NCBI GenBank assembly: GCA_000320605.2 | Contig: KB445796.1 | Span: 8,916 to 72,915, forward strand | Reading direction: 5' to 3' | DNA from: Gelatoporia subvermispora B | Taxonomy: Eukaryota > Basidiomycota > Agaricomycetes > Polyporales > Gelatoporiaceae | DNA length: 64,000 nt | Program-made: the position numbers and the translations under genes | The notes under the pieces: model-generated | The model's database searches: none | Told to the model about the DNA's origin: nothing | The model's input: the letters and a program-made list of their open reading frames with translations, nothing else | Shown: positions 48,800 to 59,635 of the stretch, in pieces | Numbering within the stretch: the stretch's first letter is position 1 | Layout of the letters: the number at the start of each line of letters is the position of its first letter

Positions 48800-50381
48800 A
48801 TGTCTACAGAATATGTAAGCTCTTTTGTTGGCGGCTGACTGGCGCGGGGAGGTCGACGAGCTGGCCGTCGAGTGTGCTAGATAAGCAATATTGATGAGCC
48901 TCATTCTCAGCACGCCCGGCTTGGGCCTGCCAGTGGATCGCCAGACATCGAAGAATATGTCACATATTCCACAGGTCCTTTTGCTGGACGCACTATTCGC
49001 GCGCAGGTGGTTGAGGTGCAGAAAGCTGACGTGGGTCGCAAGTGGGTGTTAACTCATGCCATGATTTATTGTGGCTGACACATACGAGATACGTACGTAA
49101 GGACCGGAGGCCGCTCGATCCACCACCTATCGTACATCTAAAATTATTTGAAGTGCTCAACGCTGAGTCTTCAGATGCATACGAGGAGGAAATACTGTGC
49201 TGCGAGTACGTTATGCGAACCTCTGTATGTATGCTGGGTGAAATACTGAGCCAATAACTCAGTGAGGTCATGAGCTATGGCTTCCTTTGTCACCTTGACC
49301 TGTTCCCCGTGCCCGGTGACGGTACTCAAGACGATTTACAAGAAATGTCACCCCAAGAGGCAGACCCTATCCAGCAAACCGCCAGCGATAGTGACGAAAC
49401 AGCAGTATCTACGTCTCCCAATGCGTTGACCCCCACACCTTTGCCTCCTGGTTCTACTCATATGGAATCGTCCCGCATCGATCCTCCCCCTGTTCCTGTA
49501 TCATTTCATCTGATGGGTGGATCCCAGCAAATGCCGGCGTCCCTAAGTACCCGCAGCGAAGATTTGCATCTTACTACTCCTCAAGATGCCCGAGATCCTT
49601 CTGGGGACTTCAATTCTGCGGTGTCGTCTTCCGCTAGTGCGGAATCACCCATAGGGTCTAACTTTGGAGCCTCCTTCATCTCAACACCACATCTGAACGA
49701 AGTCCACAACGCTCGCGGGACCAGTCCGTATCTGTCCGATGTTGTAGCGTACTGCGGCGATAGGCCAGTCACGACAGCCTCAATGTGCACCCCACTACTC
49801 GCTGGTACGACGTTCTGCAACTCATCGAGCATTGATCTCAACGGGAGGCCATCCACCATTTTTGTCTTTTCCGTGAGTCTCCTGTATCTCTTTATTTTCT
49901 TCATACAGATCGTGAGTGATAGGACGTGGCTGTGCGAAGCGAAGGGATGTTCTTCCTCCGGTACCGCGTCTTCTACATGTTCGCGCAAGCTATGGGTGAT
50001 AGACCGAACCCCGTCATTGCCGAGTGCTTTGGCCAGCCGTTCAAGATATATGGAACCAAGAACTTCCCAGGCTTGCACGCCTCCACTGCCTTGACCAGAG
50101 TATGTTCGCGAGCCTGATTGCGCTGCATTGTACTCAACAACCCGACACAATAGGTCCTCTCTATTAATGGCATACGAACTCACATTCGGGCACAGGAACG
50201 TAAGAGACATAAAACCTCTCATTCCAGGGAGGGAACTACCTCACATGATGGCGTGGGCCCCATTGACTCCGCACCTTCGCCGAACACGAGGCGCTATAGT
50301 TTGCGAAGTCTGTCTGTTGTTGAGAATGGAGACGAAGCTCACCAAGACATAAACGAGAACATTGATATGGAGGATGAATAG
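48800..50381 (+). CDS. Velvet-domain regulator
   Basis: Velvet proteins are fungal DNA-binding regulators of development and secondary metabolism that act as dimers. Six exons close in phase: 48800-48814, 48899-49041, 49089-49205, 49275-49872, 49923-50099 and 50154-50381, giving 425 residues. The first exon encodes just MSTEY. The velvet fold is split: its first part has RTIRAQVVEVQKADVGRK and the hallmark KDRRPLDPPPIVHLKLFEV, then YGFLCHLDLFPVPGDG. A disordered Ser/Thr/Pro-rich insertion of about 150 residues follows, then the second part STIFVFSDVAVRSEGMFFLR, YRVFYMFAQAMGDRPNP and FKIYGTKNFPGLHASTALTR. A long insertion inside the domain recalls the VelB type, but I cannot place it firmly among VelB or VosA. 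The tail has a basic stretch (RAQERKRHKTSHSR), a possible nuclear signal, and an acidic end. Confidence 0.87.
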
Positions 50382-50970
50382 ATGAAGAAGGGTTGAACGA
50401 GATATACCCAAATACCATCTATGCTCACAGTACGCCGCAGATATGCCATTGTTTTGATTACCAATCTCTTCTTGGAACGATCTTTGTTGCTTAGTTTCTT
50501 GGGCCGTTGGCTGACTTCCGCTATGGCTTTTCCCCTATATATATCTTGGCCTGACCTGTTCAATGTACCATAGTATACCTCATTTCGTTTCCTACATCGA
50601 ATTCTATGTCCCAAAGTTTGTCAACAAGTATTTATTCGAACTTTGCTGAAATCTCGATTTCAATGTGTCATCGGTGCATGGGCCAGTGCATTCTCAAAAT
50701 ACGCTCTTCAATATGATAAATTGCTTCCCTGCTCCGCAGAATACTACACACCTGAGGCCTGGTCGACAACTTCGCAGTTAGTTTCGCCTCCGGGTCTCCA
50801 CAGCGGACGCTTTGAAGGTGGACACGTGATAGTCGCGACTCGCGCACGTGATGCGATGTCGTCATGTATGGCGGAAGCACACGCGTCGATGGCTGCGCGC
50901 TGCCTCGACCCAGAGAAGTCATCGCCGCCGCCTGGCGCAGTTCTCGTTGTATCTTCTGCCACCTCCCACC
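50382..50970. promoter_or_regulatory. Intergenic region upstream of the dipeptidase gene
   Basis: This gap follows the velvet gene on the same strand. Several short frames overlap the dipeptidase start on both strands and look spurious. I see nothing else in it. Confidence 0.45.
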
Positions 50971-53025
50971 ATGGCCGCTACCATCGACGAACATGCACCG
51001 CTACTCGGAGAGCCCGTCGAGCAGAACCTCGCCCGTGACGCCAACCTCAATGGCGACGCTGCCAAACGAGATGCAGATCGCCGTCGGGCGACGCGCGTAC
51101 GCGTGATCACGCATGGGGTGCTGAGTCTCGTCTTCGTAGCTGGACTGGTTATTGTGCTGTTCTTTTGGGAGAAGGTCGGCCGGGCGGTAGGTGCGCTGCC
51201 CAAGAACCCAGAGCAGGCGGCACGAAGGGTCTTGGAATCAGCGCCCGTGATTGTGAGTGACATGGACAAATTGCGTCGCAGTTTGCTCATCAGCCATTAT
51301 TTATGGTCTAGGACGGTCATATAGGTTCGATTGTCATGCTATGTGTGTTCTTACTGTGCGATGCTCAAGACTGCATGCAGATCTGCCTATACTTGTCCGA
51401 AGCCTATACCATAACAATCTTTCCGCCTTTGACCTCAACCACCCAATCCCTGGACATGTCGATATCCCTCGTCTGAGAGAAGGCAAGGTCGGTGGATTCT
51501 TTTGGTGAGCTCTGTCACACTTTGGATGGTCGAAGTGCGCCGTGCTTCATGCAATCAGTGGGGTACAGCCCCTGCAGCATTACTCACCTAGGCCTGCAGC
51601 ACCTATGACTTCTGATCTATGATCCCCGGGGCGTTATACTGATATAGCTTCCAGGTCGACGTATGTCGGATGTCCCCAGGCAAGCTATGAAGATGATGAC
51701 TACGATTTCTTGAACGCAACTTGGCGCGTCCGGTATGCCATCACTGTATGGTCGATAGTTACTATTTCTCTCATACAAATCCAAGAGACACCCTGGAACA
51801 AATCGATGTCAGCAAATTGCTTATCAGCAAGTACTCTGATGTGCGAATACCCAAAGTCGACGGCTTCAGCGTGTCATTCTGACGCAGGTTGTAGACGTTC
51901 TCGCTCGCTCTGACCTCCACCGACGTCAAATACGCAATCATGGGTGGCAAGATTGCGGGTCTCCTCGGTGTTGAAGGGTAAGCCGAAGGCTTTTATCTGC
52001 CCAGAAGAATCACAGTCTCATCGGCCGTAGCGGTCACCAACTGGGCAACTCTATTGCTGTGCTCAGGCAGTTCCAAGAACTCGGCGTGCGCTATGTCACA
52101 TTGACTCACACATGCCACAACGCATTTGCGGACTCCTGTGGGTTGCAACCAGGTATCAAGCCAAAATGGGGCGGTCTCAGGTGCAGCATCGCGTCAGATA
52201 CTCTCCTCGAGCGAATCTGACTACGTTTGCAGCAAACTGGGATATGCACTTATACGCGAGATGAACCGCCTTGGGGTACTGGTGGACCTGAGCCACACCT
52301 CGGACGATACTGCAAGGCAAGCGCTCAAGTACTCGAAGGTCTGATAATGTACCATCGCATCGCGTCCAGCTTATTCTAACGACTCGAGCACTTAGGCGCC
52401 AGTCATCTGGTCTCATTCATCCGCGCGGGCGGTCCACGATGTTCCCCGGAACGTGCCGGATGATGTCCTAGAGCTCGTCGGCATAGGGGCTAACAAGACA
52501 GACGCCGTCATCATGGTATGCCGACCTGTTCTTGATCGGATTTTGTGAATAAATCCAATATCTCAGGTCAACTTTGCTCCATTCTTCGTTGCTGACCCAG
52601 GCAAGGCAAATGTTCAGACCGTGGCGGACCATGTAGACCACATCGCAAAGGTGGCGGGCAAGGCACAGTACGTGTCTGGCTTCGTCGTGCTCTATGATCC
52701 TGCATACTCACACTGACTCCCAGCGTCGGACTGGGAAGCGACTTTGACGGTATCGGTGAGGTCCCTGAGGGCCTCGAGGATGTATCCAAATACCCCGCCC
52801 TAGTAAGCATACCTGGTCGTCTCCAGGCTCTCATGCATACTCACCTGTCAACGAATGAAGATCGCGGAGCTATACCGTCGCGGCTGGGATCGCTTCGATC
52901 TGGCAGGGCTCACCGGTCGCAACCTGCTACGCGTGATGGAAGGCGCCGAGCGCGTCGCTCGGGATCTGCAGAACGCGGGCACAGAGCCTGCTTATGACGT
53001 GTACGATCAACGGGAAGATCTTTGA
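50971..53025 (+). CDS. Membrane dipeptidase (M19, renal-dipeptidase family)
   Basis: Zinc metallopeptidase family that hydrolyses dipeptides. Exon 1, 50971-51252, encodes a cytoplasmic N terminus and a signal anchor, [20 protein letters not shown]. Exon 2 is only 13 bp (51312-51324) and encodes the DGHI of the zinc motif DGHIDLP, whose Asp is completed across the next junction at 51381. Later blocks are [40 protein letters not shown] with the bridging Glu, [38 protein letters not shown] (His ligand), [20 protein letters not shown] (His ligand), [19 protein letters not shown] (catalytic-site Asp) and [20 protein letters not shown]. Every expected metal residue is present. The stop is at 53023-53025. 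The architecture suggests a type II membrane protein rather than a secreted one. Confidence 0.9.
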
Positions 53026-53189
53026 TTATTATTCGTAAAATGAGATTTCAGGACTCCAGCGGGAGACAGAGCTGTATGAACGGTGTGTTTCCTGACTGCA
53101 ATTGAGGTTGTGTATATACATCATATACTGACTCCTCATATGGCGTGTGTCTGAACTTCGTATAAGTTCAAAAAGTATGGAGGGAGCAG

Positions 53190-54130
53190 TTCTAGTACAC
53201 ATAGCGCAAACTAATCGGACGGGAGTGGTATCCAGTGGGTGGCGCACGATCAGGAGATGTGAGGTTATCTTTGAAAGAGACGTGGAATAAAGAGACCGCG
53301 CCGCTGTCATCTTCCGCCGGGGTATATATAACCGCGTCTAGATGTCCAAGCATGCTTCTGATGTCATGAGTAGACGTGCCGATCAGCTCGCTGAGTGCTG
53401 TCACAGACAAGGATTCTCGCAAGACAATGATAACGCGCAGCAGTTGTTTCGTTGTGCAAATTTCAGCCTACGCGTGAGAATCTGGATCCAGTGCGTTGTT
53501 GAGGATCAAAGAATACATGTCGTCCAAAGGCTTCGTAACGGACTGCTCAGAGGCCACATTAAGTGTCGTCAGCCTTAGATCTAGAAGGCGTTCCACTGGG
53601 CGTTCCTCCTCGATATAAGTCAGTACAGTGAATGCGTAAACGAAAAGTTTGCCCGCTTATGTTGTAATAGCCTCGATGTCTCGGTTAACTGGCCATTCTG
53701 GTGGAAATCTGCATGGAGGCTCCTGATCTTCGTAAAAAGCACGTATCTGAAGGAGACGTCTGGTGCAATAGAACCGGATGTATGCTTCGACAATGCTGCT
53801 CTCAATATCATGTAATCGTAGAGTGTTGTAGAGATCCTGCTGCGTCGATAACTTGAAGTGAGATTGGATGGGAGGTGAGGAAGAATTTGATCGGTATGCG
53901 ACGCGAGTGGGACACAAGTGTCGAGAGTAGAGTTGTCGTAGCTTTGATATCCGAACATTCGTCAAGCGTGTCCATCACCAGTACCAGCATGGGCGACGTC
54001 TCGCCAAAGGCAGTGCGAAGCGGCCTCTCGAGCAATTTTTCAGTCTGTATCCGAATCGTATAGTGACCGATATCTGGGAGAACTCTCAGAATGTCCAGTA
54101 GAGCCAGCCTATAAGCTACACTTCGACGAG
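53190..54130 (-). pseudogene. NACHT-type NLR relic
   Basis: The minus strand holds the middle of a fungal NLR. From upstream: IQTEKLLERPLRTAFGE, then SPMLVLVMDTLDECSD, the Walker B box, then RRIPIKFFLTSHP, the sensor-1 region, near 54060-53880. Continuing, DLYNTLRLHDIESSIVEAYI, AGKLFVYAFTVLTYIEEERP, SVTKPLDDMYSLILNNALDP, then RESLSVTALSELIGTSTHDI and PAEDDSGAVSLFHVSFKDNL, the winged-helix part after the nucleotide-binding domain, near 53420-53250. An in-frame TAG interrupts it near 53478-53480. No Walker A loop was found upstream and no repeat domain (WD40, ankyrin or TPR) downstream. The order and spacing are good, so this is a real NLR fragment that has died. It lies head-to-head with HET gene 2. 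Confidence 0.75.
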
Positions 54131-54938
54131 CAACTGATTCCGCGAGAGTTGGGATAACACGTGTATATTAATGGAAGTCGGAAGCGATGAGAAATTCCTG
54201 TCTTCCTTGGATGCCGGCAAGGAGTCGGGTCTCTGTTTCTTGTGGTTCCAGGGCAGTATATCGCGGTGAGACATTGCGCATATAAAAGCACACCAACAAC
54301 GGAGGTACTCAAGGAGAAGAGGTGGATAGAAGCATGGGTTTCCAGAAAAAAGTGGATCTATTGGTAGTAGTCGAGTCGATCATTGGTATCGATCACCGGC
54401 CTTGGCGCCCTGCCAGTCGGAGATCTAAAATCTTTAGCAATCGAGCGAGGTCACTCGAATGGCCTTCTCAACCGCCAGTGCAACCTCTGGCCATTATTTC
54501 CCGCTGCCAATGATCGTCCTAGGAAAGCGCAATGATATCTTTTGCTTTGCCTCTGGACTTTACGATCTACTGTGAGCCACGCATGTGTACCTTACAGCTC
54601 CTGAGTCAAGTTCCCGACTTAGTCTCCCGAGCCGTGCTCAGGCCCGGTCGCCTCATGCTACTTCACGCCCAAATGGAACCTGAGCTTCAAGAAGCCCATC
54701 CTACTATACTCCTTCAACGGAGTGCGCTGGCAGCTGTCGGTATATACAGCCGAGCGGAAATGAAGCTATACAGAATTAAACTCTAATCCCTCGTGCGTTG
54801 CTGAACGAGGCCTGTCAGAGCATCCTCGATAAGAAGGGGGCCAGAGCCAATCGTCAACTCGCTATATCTTCTTCTCACTCCTCATCCCCACTACCGTAAG
54901 CTCTACGAGTCTCTGATCTGTCGGTAATCGAGTTCAGC
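54131..54938. other. Between NLR relic and HET gene 2
   Basis: No gene can be closed. Minus-strand pieces such as MSHRDILPWNHKKQRPDSLP near 54270 might be decayed NLR sequence, but the Walker A loop is not there. The right part is presumably the HET 2 promoter. Confidence 0.4.
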
Positions 54939-57900
54939 ATGGGCGACCCTGAAGCACATCGCACAGTCGATGTAACCGCCGAGAACAACGTCAACCCTTC
55001 CAACCAGCACGCAAGCCGGAGTACCATGGAGGGCGAGATTGCCCTCGATGGAACGGTATGACTTATTATGAGCTACCACGACACACGCAATCGTTAACTC
55101 GCGTCATCTTGCACAGTCGCGTTCCAACCATCTGGCCCAAGGAGATCCCGAAGATCTTCGGACTGACTGTCGAGATTGCTGGAGGCTTTCTGCGCTTCTG
55201 TTGGCCACAGTCACCAACGTAGTCGTCAAGGTAGGTCTCTTGCCGCCCGTGTATATTCTCCAGTTAAGTTGAGGCCTGCGCTGCCGATCATAGGGACGTC
55301 CTTTGAGCCGAGACCCTTGCCTGAACAGGCTATTTGATCAACTTCGCTTGTTGTTGAACTCTGTGTACCCTGTGTTAATTTCCGAAGATCCGTTCCCTCT
55401 GCCCGTTATATTGAAATTCTCCAATGAGGTATGAAAGTTGAGTGTTGTAACGGCCATACTTCAGCGCTCAATTCGATAAAGATCTGTAGCTTGCTTGTCC
55501 ATCTCTCGTTGGAGCTCGGTGTAATGCCTACATTTCTTAGCGATTCAGTCGCGACGTCATCACTGCAAGAACAACCGGCAAGGCAAAGCGCTGTAAGACA
55601 ACTTCTCGGGGTTCTGTTAAAACAATGCGTGCACTCACTGAGAACTTTCTCGCGCACCGATGTGAGTCACCTTCCCATTGTAAGCCCGGCATAAGCATAT
55701 CTTGACGTTATTGGGGGCCCATGATGGCGACATTAGACAGAGATATCCGCTGAAATGCAGTATATCTTCGATCGATCGCTGATCTTGCATGCAGTAATGT
55801 CGTGTGACTCAGAAGTATGTTGATTATGTTCGATGATATATACTGTATACATGCTCAATCATTGTCTTCACGCAGATCCAGGCCATAAATCCCTCGTTAA
55901 AGCGGCTGCGCACAGTGTTAAACGAGGCGGTAGTAGTCGTGGGGAGCAGGACTGACTTAGAGGTGTCGTCCATGTACGATGTTTTTGAGAAGGTGAGCGT
56001 TGATCCGTCATACAAAATCTTCTGCGGGTCTTGACACGATCCAAGCTGCAGGAGCTGCTCACCTGCATTTCTACGAAAACATGTATCTCGCTCGAGTCCC
56101 AACCGACCTTGGATGATACATCGATTCGGGAGCAGATACAAGTTCTGCAGTTGTACCGGAGAGAGTTACTAGACACGTTAACGAAGCTCAGAGAATGGAA
56201 GCCTCTGCCAACCGATATCCTCAACGCATATCCCCGGGTGTGGGCACGTGATCGCGATGCCTCCGACTTCGCACATTTGTCTCTCGCGTCAACCTCACGT
56301 TCATGCACCAATGCTCTGATTTCTCACGATATCATATGGCTTGGAGGAAAGCATGACGGCTATCCCTTATCCTCTCTACAGAACTACATGCAACTCCGCT
56401 ACGGGACTCATGCAGAACTTGTCGCGCTCGAGAATACCTCCGCCCAGGAGTTTGCAGCGTTGTTCCAGAGTTACCTAACCTTTGGGCTCATTCAAGCCGT
56501 GGCGGCACAAGAGATCCCTGAAGACCGCCTCCTGCGGACGAATTCGAACGGTCACCTCGTGTTCTCGACACACAATCTGCATTCTATTTTTCATGAATTT
56601 CGGGACCGTGCCGAGGCCGTGAAACAGTCTAATCTCGATTTGTATAGAATGTGGTATGCTCGAGCTATGAACGCGCTCGGGATCGTAAACTCCACTCTAT
56701 TACACGTGACAGACGAGCCGACAAACTGTCCCTTCACCCGTGCGGGCCTAGATCCAGACGACGTGTCCAGGATTCTCTTCACCATAGGCGCAATCGGAGA
56801 GGCTTTACACAAGCAATGCTTCCAATTCGAAACAGAAGTGCGACCTCCCAGATGGTTTCGAACCGTGTCGCACTCTCAGCCTCACGTTCGCGATATGATC
56901 GCCGCCGGGTGGTGTCCGTTCACTATCGCCAAGCTCTCGCCGTCAAAGTGCCTGGTGGGTTATGCCAGTACCTGTAAACCGTTCGTGCGCGATGGACTAG
57001 GGGAAGTAGGCCATGTCGGGTGCACTGAAGAGACATGCACGTTGAACACAATCGACGGCGCGACGTACCGGAATCGCCACACCATGGAGAGCTGTTCATG
57101 CACATATTCGCAGCCATCGCTCGAGCACGTCACTGCTACTCTTGCTCGCGGAGACATCCCCATCATCACCATCCCAGACTTACGTGTCGATTCATCGGGA
57201 AGCGGGACCATGGACATGATTTGTACAAGTGCGTCCGTGACTCCGTACGTTGCCATCTCGCACGTCTGGGCGGATGGCCTGGGAAGCACGACTGAGCAAG
57301 GGCTACCGACCTGCCAGCTTCGGCGCTTGGTATCCCTCACTCGCAAATTAGTCAGAGGAGGAACGTTTTGGATCGACGGTCTCTGCGTACCCGGGGATAA
57401 GGAGTACAGGAAGCGCGCCATACGCTTGATGGGTCGAACCTACAGGGATGCTTCCGTGGTGCTAGTGATTGATTCCGGGATTCGCACGTGTTCCATTCAC
57501 GCTCCACTTGAGGAGAAGCTTCTACGGATTGTGACATCAGGATGGATGCAGCGCCTCTGGACATTACAAGAGTCACTCCTGGCCAGCACCCTTGTCTTCG
57601 AATTCACGGATGGTTTGGTTGCGATCCAAGATCTGATCCCATACAGCCCATGCGACATGACCCATCCTGTCCGCTTATGCTTCTACGGAGACATTTTCTC
57701 GTTGATGAAGAACGTATTGCGTGACGAGACGCGCAGGACCAGAACGGCGCTGGGCCTCGGAGAAGTTGCGGCTGCGCTGCAATACAGGACCACCAGCAAG
57801 CCCGAGGATGAAACGTTAGCGATTTCCAGCCTCCTGGATGTCGACGTCTCGCAGCTCTTAGCTGCCCCTCCCGACGAACGGATGACGACGCTATTCATGA

Positions 57901-58427
57901 TGCTGCGACGTTTGCCATTCGATATTCCCTTCATCAGGGGCGCTAAGTTGACCAAACCAGGATTTCGATGGGCACCGAGGACGCTGATGGGGCATGGAGG
58001 GCAGCTGATGAGTGTGGACGAGTCTAATTGCACAGCAATTTGCACTCGGGACGGCCTTTTGGCCACTTATGGCTGCATCTCCTTCAACACGAAGACTTTC
58101 CGTGGAAGCGATCCGCCATGGGCTCTTCGCGAGGATAGCGGGAATAGATGGTTCGCCGTTTACTCCGACATCGGAGAGTCGGATCAAGTAACGTGCAATG
58201 CCATTCTTGTGAGGTCTCTACCGCTAGAGACCGCAAGCAATGGAGCGGCGGTGATGATCGATTGGGATGACCATAGCCATTCCCAGATTGGGGAGCGAGG
58301 CTTCGTTTGCCGATTCGTGACAGGTGTATCCGTCATGAACCTGACGATAGAGCCCCCCTGCGTCGACGAGAGCCATAGCGTTTGTGGCATACTAAACATG
58401 GAAGAAGCCAAGGTTTTCATGACATAG
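54939..58427 (+). CDS. HET-domain protein 2 with long multi-exon N-terminal extension
   Basis: Seven exons close in phase 0: 54939-55055, 55117-55230, 55294-55428, 55482-55661, 55737-55793, 55876-55992 and 56046-58427, giving about 1033 residues. There is no ATG at the 5' end of the large exon, which supports the upstream exons. The N-terminal 240 residues look helical (for example NRLFDQLRLLLNSVYPVLIS and SLKRLRTVLNEAVVVVGSRT). HDIIWLGGKHDGYPLSSLQN parallels HET 1. A C-x4-C-x13-H-x4-C-x-C cluster at 57021-57101 has the same spacing as in HET 1. The HET domain follows with TPYVAISHVWADGLGSTTEQ, FWIDGLCVPGDKEYRKRAIR, DASVVLVIDSGIRTCS and TSGWMQRLWTLQESLLASTL. A conserved C-terminal region includes GFRWAPRTLMGHGGQ. 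The frame is intact. Likely role is non-self recognition or cell-death signalling, by family inference; the acceptor for the last exon could be six bases later. Confidence 0.85.
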
Positions 58428-59635
58428 GCCTCTGAAAGTACGTACCAGCCCACAACAGTATCCGAAGAGTATTGGTGGATGTAAATCAGAACGTCTCTGC
58501 TAGAATTTGACGTGGAAATGTAGTGTCATGATAGATTTGTTGTGACTTTCGTGTGCAAGTTTCGATCGGTCGCTCTCGAGTTGAGAATTTTGCTTCAATT
58601 TTAGGGAGCTATCTGTGGCATTATTGATCACGATCCGAGCTACCACAGTGAAGGCAATTTGCAGCAAAGTGCTTACCGTCACTGATATGGACCTTGCATG
58701 CTCCGCTACTCTGCGCCGTTCTGCCACTGAGCATGACCATTATCTTCGCTTCTAGTATGTTTCCCTCTTGGCCCATCTTGAGATGTATTGCGATCGGTTC
58801 CTTATGCTAAGCTTGAAGTGAGACATACTCCGTAACAGCGATGGCAGCATTATTTGAATTGGGAGAAAGTGCGAGAATACGCTTTTTGCATTGTATACTT
58901 TCCGACTTAGCTCGTCAAGACGCTTGCCGCTAGTTCGCAGCTCCTGCTGAAGCTTGCGGTATGCGACGACAACAGGTGAGTCGGTCTTGTGCAGTGTCAA
59001 TCCTACAGCTGTAGGGGTCGGTGATGATGCAATAAGACTGGACTTCTCTGGGCGTGAAGTAGGCTGTAGAATAGAAAGAACTGCTGTCAGTTCACTGTGC
59101 GGGTTGAGAGAAAAGAGGTAACATACGCCACCGTGTCCTACGGACAAGCTGGTGGTGTGGCTAGACCAGGGTTCACAGCACAGAACATCTATGATACGGA
59201 GCATGTCACTACGAAGGTGGTTGGTTGAGAAGACCGGGGGCAAGAGAATCAGCCGAGGGCGTAGCGTGAATCGGATTATTTTGGAATCTCGCGAATACCG
59301 ACCTTCCGAGTCAGCGGGGAGGAAACGAGCGGTAACATACATACAAGGACATTGTATTGTTACAAACTGGGATTGTCAGACAGCGCAGATCGTGTTTACG
59401 TGGTCGTCATGTTTTCGTGAAGCAATCGCTGAGAAGGTGCCAGTGCGCGAGGAACTACACAAACATCCCGCCCACTTCGCGTTATAGCGCTAGGCAATTT
59501 CACCTGGGGTTCGAGTGCGGATACGAACTCCTGCCGATCACAGTTGATGCTCGGTCCAGCCTGCGGCACTTCACAGTATGTGGCTGACCCACAGCGGTCT
59601 AAGCCTCTCCTGCCACGTTATTGACTGTCGGCTGA
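58428..59635. other. Possible minus-strand hypothetical gene, not closed
   Basis: The minus strand from 59342 to about 58500 has open pieces such as DMLRIIDVLCCEPWSSHTTS, an intron-like gap, then SPTPTAVGLTLHKTDSPVVV and AYRKLQQELRTSGKRLDELS. A good donor (GTATGTTACC) and acceptor (TTCTACAG) lie between the first pieces, so this may be a small real gene. I recognise no family and could not find a start and stop that close, so I leave it uncalled. Confidence 0.3.

Noticed and set aside
48700..48894. ATG at 48700 as the start of the velvet gene
   Set aside because: Its frame does not join any later velvet exon; the ATG at 48800 gives MSTEY in phase 0 and joins cleanly.
49581..50222. Minus-strand open frame of 213 codons
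   Set aside because: It is antisense to the velvet insertion and the second half of the velvet domain.
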